Below are positions 32,353 through 39,573 of a stretch of 64,000 nucleotides of DNA, piece after piece. A program made the position numbers and the translations under genes. The stretch is from DATMER01 sp040349255. Its GTDB lineage: Bacteria > Acidobacteriota > Thermoanaerobaculia > Multivoradales > UBA5704. Positions within the stretch are counted from its first letter, which is position 1, and each line of letters begins with the position of its first letter. Below the pieces are notes generated by a model. The model was not told the DNA's origin and did not search any database. It saw only the letters and a program-made list of their open reading frames with translations. The stretch is from contig JBEQUE010000005.1 in the NCBI GenBank assembly GCA_040349255.1, forward strand, positions 3,265 to 67,264, written 5' to 3'.

Positions 32353-33570
32353 ATGAACCGCACCTTTCTCCGGCTAGCCGCCACCTGCGCCCTCCTGGCG
32401 CCGGTCTCCGCGGCCTTCGCCGGTGTACTTTCAGGGAACTGCCGCACCGCCGAGCAGCCCGCTGCCACGCTGCTCTACCCCTACTTCGAAACCGACCTCG
32501 AGCACGCCGACGGCGCCACCACCCTCATCTCGATCAACAACGCCTCGTCGCGGCCCACGGTCGCCCGCGTCGTCCTGTGGACCGACTGGGGCGCGCCCAC
32601 GCTCGCCTTCGACGTCTACCTCACCGGCTACGACGTCCAGAGCCTCAACCTGCGCGACGTGCTCAACGGGCAGCTCCCGGGCACCGGCCCCAACGTCAGC
32701 CCGAACGGGCCGCTGTCGGACGCCAACTCCGTCTTCCCCGGCTGCGACGCGGTGGCCAAGCAGTCCGTTGCGGCCCTCGACCGCGACACCCTGCAGGCCG
32801 CGCACACCGGCCGGCCCCTGCCCGGCATGAGCCCGGCGCAGTGCCTGGGAAGCGGCTCGCGCGGCCCCCAGATCGCCACCGGCTACATCACCGTCGACGT
32901 GGTCAACCGCTGCTCGGCCAGCACCGTCGGCAAGCTGCAGAACACGCCGGCCGATCCGGCCTATTTCGTGTCCGGGGGCGCGGGCCTGGCCTCGGACAGC
33001 AACGTGCTCTGGGGCGAGTACTTCTACGTGAACCCGTCGAAGAACTCCTCCGACAGCAACACCGCGGTCCACATCGTCGCCGACCCCGACGCCTTCTCCG
33101 CCGGCGACTACACGTTCTACGGGCGCTACGTCGGCTTCGACAGCCGGGACGACCGCGCGCCGCTGTCGAGCCTCTACTACGTGCGCTACCTGAACGGCGC
33201 GGCCTTCTCGGGCGGCACGGACCTGGTGGTCTGGCGCGACAACCGCTCGACCGTGACCAGCGCCCGGAGCTGCGGCACCAGCCCGGCCTGGGCGCCGCTC
33301 GGCGAGTTCCAGCTCGTGGCCTTCGACGAGGACGAGAACCCGACCGAGATCCCGAAGAGCAAGGCCTTCCCGCTCGCCGTGCAGAAGGTCCACGTGGGCA
33401 CCGACAGCCTGTCCGTGAGCGACAACTTCGGCTGGCTGATGATCGACCTGTGGCACGCCGACTCCACCCACGCGCAAGGCTGGGTGGGCGTGGTGATGAG
33501 CGCCCAGGGCCGCTTCTCGGTCTCTCACTCGGCCATCCGGGCGGACGACCTCTGCAACTTCGGGATGTAG
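32353..33570 (+). CDS. Secreted protein of an uncharacterised family
   Basis: 405 aa from the ATG at 32353, with a signal peptide (LRLAATCALLAPVSAAFA). The mature protein begins with a Cys-containing strand (SGNCRTAEQPAATLLYPYFE) and has features of a beta-sandwich: TLISINNASSRPTVARVVLW, TGYDVQSLNLRDVLNG, YYVRYLNGAAFSGGTDLVVW, GWLMIDLWHADS. I remember similar secreted proteins as multi-copy families in Acidobacteriota genomes, but no function is known to me. Four or more cysteines (NC, GCDAV, QCLG, RCSA, SCGT, LCNF) could form disulfides. It stands alone between divergent lipA and a convergent gene. Confidence 0.7.
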   Translation: MNRTFLRLAATCALLAPVSAAFAGVLSGNCRTAEQPAATLLYPYFETDLEHADGATTLISINNASSRPTVARVVLWTDWGAPTLAFDVYLTGYDVQSLNLRDVLNGQLPGTGPNVSPNGPLSDANSVFPGCDAVAKQSVAALDRDTLQAAHTGRPLPGMSPAQCLGSGSRGPQIATGYITVDVVNRCSASTVGKLQNTPADPAYFVSGGAGLASDSNVLWGEYFYVNPSKNSSDSNTAVHIVADPDAFSAGDYTFYGRYVGFDSRDDRAPLSSLYYVRYLNGAAFSGGTDLVVWRDNRSTVTSARSCGTSPAWAPLGEFQLVAFDEDENPTEIPKSKAFPLAVQKVHVGTDSLSVSDNFGWLMIDLWHADSTHAQGWVGVVMSAQGRFSVSHSAIRADDLCNFGM

Positions 33571-33585
33571 GCCGTCAGCAGGAGA

Positions 33586-35877
33586 TCAGCCTGGCGGAGA
33601 GGTTCGGCCTCCGCCGGGCTGCGAAGGCTGCCGGAGATACGACTCCGGGATCGGCGGCATCCTGAGCGTGAGATCCTGCAGAGGGAGAAGGGAACCGCGC
33701 GAGCACTGCTCGGGCGGCGGCTCCAGGCCTCTGGGAATCATGGAGTGCGCTGCGCCCCCGATGCAGACGAGATACTCGCCAGCCTCGACGTTCGGCAGAA
33801 CCAGGCGGTGCGGATCGGGTTGCGCCGCTCGCTGGAACTGAGTCCAGCGAAACAGCATCCCGAGCGGGACAAAGGTCCCGTTGTGCGCGAGCAGGCCGCC
33901 CCCAAGGGTTTTGATCACCTCGCTCGTCTCGCTTCCGAAATCGATCACAAGGTTCCCTCCGGCTGTTTCCAGAGGAACCTCCAGCACGTTGCCAACGACA
34001 GCCTGTACCTTCAGCATGCGGGTGGCATATCCGGGAGCGATGACCGCCAGATGGATGACGCGCGTACCGGCAGGAAGCTTCAGCGTGAATTCTCCCGTCG
34101 GTCCGCTCACCGTTTCCATCCCGCTCGCCGCACCTGTCCCTCCCATGTCCGCATTGGCGGTGATCCGGGCACCGGGCACCGGACCTCGCGCGAAAGAGAT
34201 CAGGCCGTCGATCGTCATGCGGGCCTGAAGGACGAGCCTCAGGACCGGGCTCTCGCGCTCTTCTTCGACAGCGGCCTGGAACCAGTCGCTCTCCCTTTCG
34301 CCTTCATCGGCATGAACGAAGTGAGGTCCCGGCTGCAGTCCGCGCAACTCAAACCTACCTTCCTCGTTCGTCTGGGCATAGCTTTGCAGCGAGCGGCCAG
34401 GAGGTTTGACCATGACGGTTGCGCGAGGAACGGGCTGCCCATGCTCGTCCACGACCTCTCCCCGAAGCCGCGTGTCCGGAATACGAAGCTCGACCGGGGC
34501 ATAGCTTTTTCCCGCCGGCTTCCGGACCTCGACGGGAGGGAGTCGGAGTTGGAGCCCCTCCCGGTCCGAGACCAGTTCCACGACCCAGATGCCCTCCTTG
34601 GGCAGCCACCCCTCGAACACACCGTGCTCGTCCGAATCAAACCGGCTCCTCGCGGGCGCCGACTTTCCTCCGAACCAGATCTCAGCCGCGAGCGGCTCGC
34701 GCCCGAGATAGATTCGTCCTCGGACCTGGACGCCTTCCAGCGAGTAGTGGAAATCCGTGCGCCCGACCGCAAGCTCCACCTCCTCCAGCAACCGTGGCCC
34801 CTCGCCGTCTTTGACAGATATACGGTAGCGGCCCGGACTCAATCCTTCCTGTTCCCAGGCGCCCTCCCGATCGGCAGTTCCCTTCAAGGAGAGGCTCTTC
34901 GCACCTTCGACGTCCGCTTTCCTTTCCAGAACGACGCCCCAGGGAGATCCTGAGGAGCTCACAGGCGGCTCGAGAGTCAATCGGAACGTGAGTGGACGTA
35001 CGAGCACCAGGGGTTCCTGGATCTGTGCCTCCAGATCGGGGCGCACCTCGATGTCGGATCGGCTGGTCTCGGCGAAACCCTCCTTGGCAACCGTGACCAC
35101 CTGGATACCGGGAGGCGCTTCCAGTTGAAAAAAGCCGCGCGCATTGGTCTTCGTCTCCACAGCCATGGCCCGCAGCCCCTCGGCGCGCGAGGGCTCGGAG
35201 GGAAATCCGAGGGTCTGCGTCTGCAGACGAACCCTGGCATCCGCCACGTCCTTCAGGTCTTCCGTCCGGACCCAACCCACCACGGAAGAGCCCGCCTTGA
35301 GCGGGATCTCTCCAAGGTCCCTTTGTTCACCGCCCCTCATCTCCACGTCCCAGAGATAGGCGGGAACATGCTTTGGGACTCGCAGCCGCAGGTCGAGGCG
35401 CCCTGCCGGCACCTTGCACCGGAAGCGGCCTGCCTCGACCGGGCATCTCGTCGCGGTCAGAGGAGCCTTCGGACCTGGGGCGGAAGGGGAGCTTTCCAGC
35501 CGAAGATCCACTTCCGTTGGAGCCATTCCACCCTGAGACGCCGCCAGGGTCCCCAGCACCATGGCGGCAGGGAACAGGCGAAGCGTCACCGAATCCAGAC
35601 CCGGCTGCGGTGTGAACCATTGGGGCGCGCTCCAGAACCCGGGATCGTCCGTCACCGCCTGCCAGGCAAGGCCCTCTTCGAGCTCGACCACCATTTCCCC
35701 CGGGACAGGCAGGGAAAAAGCTCTGGGCGAAGCCGCGCCTTGAGGGAGCAGGCGCACCTTCACCAAGCCCTTGCCGTCGCCGAGGGCCTCAGCCTTGAAT
35801 CGGATGCGAGCCGCCGAGGCCTCCCCCATCGACAGAAGAGACAGCACGAGGAAACTGGCGAGGCGCAGACCCTTCAT
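33586..35877 (-). CDS. Large secreted protein with carboxypeptidase-regulatory-like repeats
   Basis: 763 aa from the ATG at 35877, with a signal peptide (LRLASFLVLSLLSMGEASA). It consists of repeated beta-sandwich modules of the CarboxypepD_reg / SpaA-like kind: GWVRTEDLKDVADARVRLQT near residue 200, GYFQLEAPPGIQVVTV-like turns, GEVVDEHGQPVPRATVMVKP near residue 470 with EEGRFELRGLQPG, and GPTGEFTLKLPAGTRVIHL near residue 600. No enzymatic motif is seen. The start codon overlaps the stop of the Cys-rich peptide by one base, so the two are co-translated. It is probably a cell-surface or outer-membrane-associated scaffold. Confidence 0.72.
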   Translation of the reverse strand: MKGLRLASFLVLSLLSMGEASAARIRFKAEALGDGKGLVKVRLLPQGAASPRAFSLPVPGEMVVELEEGLAWQAVTDDPGFWSAPQWFTPQPGLDSVTLRLFPAAMVLGTLAASQGGMAPTEVDLRLESSPSAPGPKAPLTATRCPVEAGRFRCKVPAGRLDLRLRVPKHVPAYLWDVEMRGGEQRDLGEIPLKAGSSVVGWVRTEDLKDVADARVRLQTQTLGFPSEPSRAEGLRAMAVETKTNARGFFQLEAPPGIQVVTVAKEGFAETSRSDIEVRPDLEAQIQEPLVLVRPLTFRLTLEPPVSSSGSPWGVVLERKADVEGAKSLSLKGTADREGAWEQEGLSPGRYRISVKDGEGPRLLEEVELAVGRTDFHYSLEGVQVRGRIYLGREPLAAEIWFGGKSAPARSRFDSDEHGVFEGWLPKEGIWVVELVSDREGLQLRLPPVEVRKPAGKSYAPVELRIPDTRLRGEVVDEHGQPVPRATVMVKPPGRSLQSYAQTNEEGRFELRGLQPGPHFVHADEGERESDWFQAAVEEERESPVLRLVLQARMTIDGLISFARGPVPGARITANADMGGTGAASGMETVSGPTGEFTLKLPAGTRVIHLAVIAPGYATRMLKVQAVVGNVLEVPLETAGGNLVIDFGSETSEVIKTLGGGLLAHNGTFVPLGMLFRWTQFQRAAQPDPHRLVLPNVEAGEYLVCIGGAAHSMIPRGLEPPPEQCSRGSLLPLQDLTLRMPPIPESYLRQPSQPGGGRTSPPG

Positions 35878-36173
35878 CAGGGAGCGACCGTTGCCAGGGG
35901 CTCGCGAGGGAGATTGAGGTTGTCTTGCGGCGCCAGAGAGGTCCACTGACACCAGAATGAAACGTAACAACCTTCGTCCGTTGTTTCGCGGCAGTTTTCC
36001 CAGCACTCACTGCAGAACGTATTGGTCCACTGGCACCTGTAGACCGGAATGCATCCCATGGCTTCGCTACAGACCTGGCCGGCGGGACTGCACTCCATGC
36101 AAGCTTCAGCAGGAAGCGCTGACACGATGGAGACGAAAAGAAAGAGCCCGATGACAAACCCTGTTCTCTTCAT
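35877..36173 (-). CDS. Small Cys-rich secreted protein
   Basis: 98 aa with a signal peptide (FVIGLFLFVSIVSALPAEA). The mature part has about ten cysteines within 55 residues: CMEC, VCSEAMGC, RCQWTNTFCSECWENC, GCYVSFWC, and a Cys-free tail. The central C-x6-C-x2-C-x11-C-x5-C spacing matches that of the two Cys-rich proteins at 59 kb. Its stop shares one base with the start of the large secreted protein downstream (TGATG), so the two are translationally coupled. Family unknown; disulfide-rich peptide is inferred from composition. Confidence 0.75.
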   Translation of the reverse strand: MKRTGFVIGLFLFVSIVSALPAEACMECSPAGQVCSEAMGCIPVYRCQWTNTFCSECWENCRETTDEGCYVSFWCQWTSLAPQDNLNLPREPLATVAP

Positions 36174-36215
36174 GGATCCCTACCTTTCCAAAGAAACCAG
36201 GTGTCGGCAACCCTC

Positions 36216-36878
36216 CTACGGCAGACCGGGCGCCAGCCGGGACGCGCCCGAGTAGAGCAGCACGGCGAAGAAGTGGCAGACGCTGCCACCGATCACGAAC
36301 AGGTGCCAGACGAGGTGGGCGTAGCGCAACCGGTGCCAGGCGAAGAAGATCACGCCCAGGCTGTAGCTCACGCCTCCGGCCAGCAGCCAGAGAACGCCGG
36401 CGGGCGGCACGTGCGTGGTCAGCGGCTCGATGGCGATCAGCACCAGCCAGCCCATCACCAGGTAGAAGGCCGCGGAGGTCTTCGGGTACCGGAACCCGAG
36501 CGTCGCCTTGAACACGATCCCGCCCACCGCGAGCACCCAGATCGAAACCAGGAGCATCCAGCCCCACGGCCCGCGCAACGCTCCCAGGGTGAACGGCGTG
36601 TAGGTGCCGGCGATGAGCAGATAGATCGCCGAGTGGTCGATCACCCGCCAGCGGCTCTTGTGCGGCGACGGCAGGGGCAGCGCGTGGTAGACGGTCGAGG
36701 CCGCGTAGAGCAGCACCAGCATGGCGCCGAACACCGCGCCGCCGACCACCTGCCAGGGGTCATTGCGCTCGATCGCGCCGGCCACCAGCACCGGCAGCGC
36801 CGCGAGGCTTGCGAGGAGCCCGAGCCCGTGGCTGATGCTGCAGGCCAGCTCTTCCCCCGGCGTGAGAGGTCGCCTCAT
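36216..36878 (-). CDS. Hemolysin III / PAQR family membrane protein
   Basis: 220 aa, seven predicted membrane helices. It opens with TPGEELACSISHGLGLLASL, and continues STVYHALPLPSPHKSRWRVIDHSAIYLLIAGTYTPF in segments that hold the conserved S-x3-H and D-H-x2-I-x5-G-x-Y-T-P pattern, and a C-terminal HxxxH-like AHLVWHLFVIGGSVCHFF. These metal-binding residues mark the PAQR/hemolysin III (YqfA/TrhA) family, which influences membrane composition. Despite the name, it is rarely a toxin. It begins 21 bases after the TetR gene, which probably controls it. Confidence 0.9.
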   Translation of the reverse strand: MRRPLTPGEELACSISHGLGLLASLAALPVLVAGAIERNDPWQVVGGAVFGAMLVLLYAASTVYHALPLPSPHKSRWRVIDHSAIYLLIAGTYTPFTLGALRGPWGWMLLVSIWVLAVGGIVFKATLGFRYPKTSAAFYLVMGWLVLIAIEPLTTHVPPAGVLWLLAGGVSYSLGVIFFAWHRLRYAHLVWHLFVIGGSVCHFFAVLLYSGASRLAPGLP

Positions 36879-36899
36879 CCCGGGGACGGTAGCACGAAA

Positions 36900-37613
36900 T
36901 CACCCGGGCGGATCGCCGACCGGCTCCTCCGGCGTCGTCCGGAGATCCTCCATCAGGCCGAGCACGGTGCGGGTCAGCGGCCGGAGGATCGGCAGCTTCG
37001 CGAGCGCGATCAGCCGGACCACCAGCGTCACCGTGCGGTCGATCAGGCGGTAGGTCCGCGCGCAGTCCGGCGACTGGTCGTGGATCCAGAAGAGAACCAT
37101 CCCCATCTGGTACATCCAGAGCAGGTTCGGCAGCTCGGCCGCGAGCTCCGCATGGCCGATCCGGAGACTCGAGCCTTCCAGCACCTCCGCGAACAGCGCC
37201 GTCGACCTCTCGCGCAGCGGCCGGGACTCCTCGCTGAACGGGTTCAGCATGTTGCGCGGGTCGGCCGCGGTGCGGAAGAGGACGCCCGAGAGCCGGTGGT
37301 ACGGCATGGCCGTGGCGATCTTCTTCTGCAGCACGCCGCGGAGGCGCGCCGCGAAGTCCCGCTCGGACTCCAGGATCTCCCGGCAGGCTTCCAGGTGCTC
37401 CTCGTGCGAGCGCTCGTAGAACGCCTGGACCAGGTGCTCCTTCGCGCGGAAGTAGTAGTAGGCGTTCCCGACCGAGAGACCGGCCGCCTCGGCGATGACC
37501 CGCATCGTGGTCTCCTCGAAGCCGCGCTCCCGGAACAGCCCGAGCGAGGTGTCGAGGATCTGGGCGCGCGTCTGCTCGCCCTTGCGGGTCTTGAATGCGA
37601 TCGTGCCGGTCAA
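36900..37613 (-). CDS. TetR/AcrR family transcriptional regulator
   Basis: 237 aa. The N-terminal helix-turn-helix is canonical: KGEQTRAQILDTSLGLFRER near residue 10, then TTMRVIAEAAGLSVGNAYYYF near residue 35. The C-terminal ligand-binding domain is helical (ARLRGVLQKKIATAMPYHRL) and resembles regulators annotated for membrane stress. It lies directly upstream of the hemolysin III gene (21 bases), so it may control that operon. The ligand is unknown. The gap to the serine peptidase downstream is on the far side of its start. Confidence 0.9.
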   Translation of the reverse strand: MTGTIAFKTRKGEQTRAQILDTSLGLFRERGFEETTMRVIAEAAGLSVGNAYYYFRAKEHLVQAFYERSHEEHLEACREILESERDFAARLRGVLQKKIATAMPYHRLSGVLFRTAADPRNMLNPFSEESRPLRERSTALFAEVLEGSSLRIGHAELAAELPNLLWMYQMGMVLFWIHDQSPDCARTYRLIDRTVTLVVRLIALAKLPILRPLTRTVLGLMEDLRTTPEEPVGDPPG

Positions 37614-37696
37614 CGGTCTCTCCAGTGGGTCAGGGTGAAACAGATCCGGGCCAGGAAGACCCGGAGGCCTTCCCGACCCGGAACGGTTTGCTCAGG

Positions 37697-39253
37697 TCAC
37701 TTGCAGGTCTTACCGCCGGCAGGGCCCTTGCAGCTGTTCGAGCAGCACTGGCTGTTGGTGGTGCAGCTCGAGCCCGTGGCGCCGCAGCCGCCACCGCCGC
37801 CCGGGTTCAGGAAGGCGGCCAGGTTCGGGTACGACACCGCGAACGCGCCGTCGACCGTCGCGTTGGCGGCGGCGTTGCAGACGTTGTTGACGTCGGTGCC
37901 GCAGGCGCCGTAGAGCTGGCCGACGATCTGGCCGGCGCTGTTGACGACCGGCGAGCCGGAGCTGCCACCCTCGGTGGCGCCCACGGTGTCACGGCTGTAG
38001 ATGAAGTTGCCGCGGTTCAGCGTGCGGCAGGTTCCCTTGCTGGTATCGACCACGCCTTCGGAATAGGCCTGCGGAGAGCCCTTCGGGTGGCTGATGCGAT
38101 AGAGGCCCAGGTTGTTGGTGTTGGCGACCGGCGTGCTCAGCCAGCCCAGGTAGGTGGTGATGCCGTCCGTCGACACCGGCGTGGACGCGAGTTGCACCAG
38201 GGTGTAGTCGGAGGTCGAGCCGCTCGCCTTGATCGTCGAGCCGACCGTGTCGCCGGCGTTGTTGTAGGGCTGCGTGCAGTTCGGGTTGCTGCAGGTGGTC
38301 TCGTAGTCGAAGTAGGTCTCCAGGCTGGCGGCCTCGCCGCTGGAGCTGATGCAGTGGTGGGCGGTCAGGAGGTAAGGGATCACCGTGGCGGTGACCGTGT
38401 CCGCGATCAGGCCGCCGGTGCAGATGTAGAACGAGGCGCCGGACTGGAACAGGAGGCCGGCGATCGCGTCCTTGGCGGTGGCGACCACGGGGCTCGACTG
38501 GCAGGCCGCGTTGACCACGCAGTTGGCGTTGGTCGCGCAAAGGTTGCTGGCCTGGCCGATGAGACCCTTCATGCCGTCGTCGAAGAAGCCCTTCTCGCCG
38601 TAGCGCGGTGCCACGAAGCGCTCACCCATCACGCCGACCTCGGCGATCGTCATGCGCGGAGCGCTATCGGCATCGGCCGGCGAGTGGACCTGGACCAGGA
38701 GCTCCTGGCCGAAGACCGTGTTGGTGTGGACCTCGCCATTGCCAAGCGGGCCGCGGCCCGTGTACGGACCGAACGCCTGGCCAGCCAGGTTGTAGACGTA
38801 CATCTCGGCACCGGCCGGCAGGTCGACGCCCGTCAGGTGCAGGCGCAGAGCGGTGGCGCCGGCGACCTTCACCGAGGCCGTCCAGACGAAGCCGCCGTCA
38901 TTCGTGGCGCGGGTGGCGCCGACGTTCGCCCGGGTGAAGTCGACCGCGACGCCGACCGGCTTGGCCACGCCGACGAAGTACTTCTGCTCGACATTGCCCG
39001 TCTCGTTGATCCGGTGGCGCTCGGCGTTCGTGAGCTCGACCATGACCGGAGCCTTCTGCGCCTGCGCGACCCGGCCGGCGGCCAGGTGCTGCTGGAGTGC
39101 CCTCATCTCTTCGGCGCGGGCGCCGGGGTCCCGCGGTGTGCCCACCGTCTCCGGGCTCGCCTGAGCGCCGAAAATGGCGTCGAGCGAGGCGGCGGATCCG
39201 GGAAGCGCCGACATGCACAGGGCGATCGCTGCACAACAGACCATTCTCTTCAT
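37697..39253 (-). CDS. Secreted trypsin-like serine peptidase with knottin-like tail
   Basis: 518 aa from the ATG at 39253 (MKRMVCCAAIALCMSALPGSA as signal; an upstream frame lacks a ribosome site). A pro-region of about 200 residues precedes the catalytic domain: His in LLTAHHCISSSG near residue 300, Asp probably in TSDYTLVQL, and Ser in TEGGSSGSPVVNSAG near residue 420. Cysteines flank these motifs as in lysyl-endopeptidase-like enzymes. After a Gly-rich linker (NPGGGGGC) the last 30 residues hold six cysteines in a C-x6-C-C-type pattern (SCTTNSQCCSNSC), resembling knottin or toxin-like inhibitory folds. Function: secreted protease, perhaps nutrient scavenging. Confidence 0.85.
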   Translation of the reverse strand: MKRMVCCAAIALCMSALPGSAASLDAIFGAQASPETVGTPRDPGARAEEMRALQQHLAAGRVAQAQKAPVMVELTNAERHRINETGNVEQKYFVGVAKPVGVAVDFTRANVGATRATNDGGFVWTASVKVAGATALRLHLTGVDLPAGAEMYVYNLAGQAFGPYTGRGPLGNGEVHTNTVFGQELLVQVHSPADADSAPRMTIAEVGVMGERFVAPRYGEKGFFDDGMKGLIGQASNLCATNANCVVNAACQSSPVVATAKDAIAGLLFQSGASFYICTGGLIADTVTATVIPYLLTAHHCISSSGEAASLETYFDYETTCSNPNCTQPYNNAGDTVGSTIKASGSTSDYTLVQLASTPVSTDGITTYLGWLSTPVANTNNLGLYRISHPKGSPQAYSEGVVDTSKGTCRTLNRGNFIYSRDTVGATEGGSSGSPVVNSAGQIVGQLYGACGTDVNNVCNAAANATVDGAFAVSYPNLAAFLNPGGGGGCGATGSSCTTNSQCCSNSCKGPAGGKTCK

Positions 39254-39573
39254 GAATTCTCCTTGTCCCCCGATGCGAGGAATCACTGTCCGATCCGACT
39301 TCTCCGAATGGACGGCCAGCCCCAGCGCAATGAGCGTGCCCGCAGGACCCGCTTTGAGCACGAAAAATGAAACCCCTTTAAAACAAAGGCTTTTTGAATA
39401 TGGAAACCTCATCCGCCCCGGATCAAGTCCGGGTCAAGTCCTGCGCAGGGCTCAGCTTCTGACCCGGGAAATGGTCAGAAGTTGACCCGCTCGCTCCGTC
39501 GATCCGCCCCTGCTCCCGGAGCCGGACTCCGGAGGCCGCCGCCTCCCGCTCATGCTAGGCTCCGTGCTCCGAC
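39254..39573. other. Divergent intergenic region with two dyads
   Basis: No gene is seen in these 320 bases between the serine peptidase and the restriction subunit. Features: an AT-rich stretch at about 39365-39405; a dyad of CCCGGA/TCCGGG at about 39417-39433; and a perfect 9-bp inverted repeat CTTCTGACC (39456-39464) / GGTCAGAAG (39473-39481) with an 8-base gap. The latter sits 93 bases before the restriction gene start and could be an operator of the restriction-modification operon. Confidence 0.45.
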
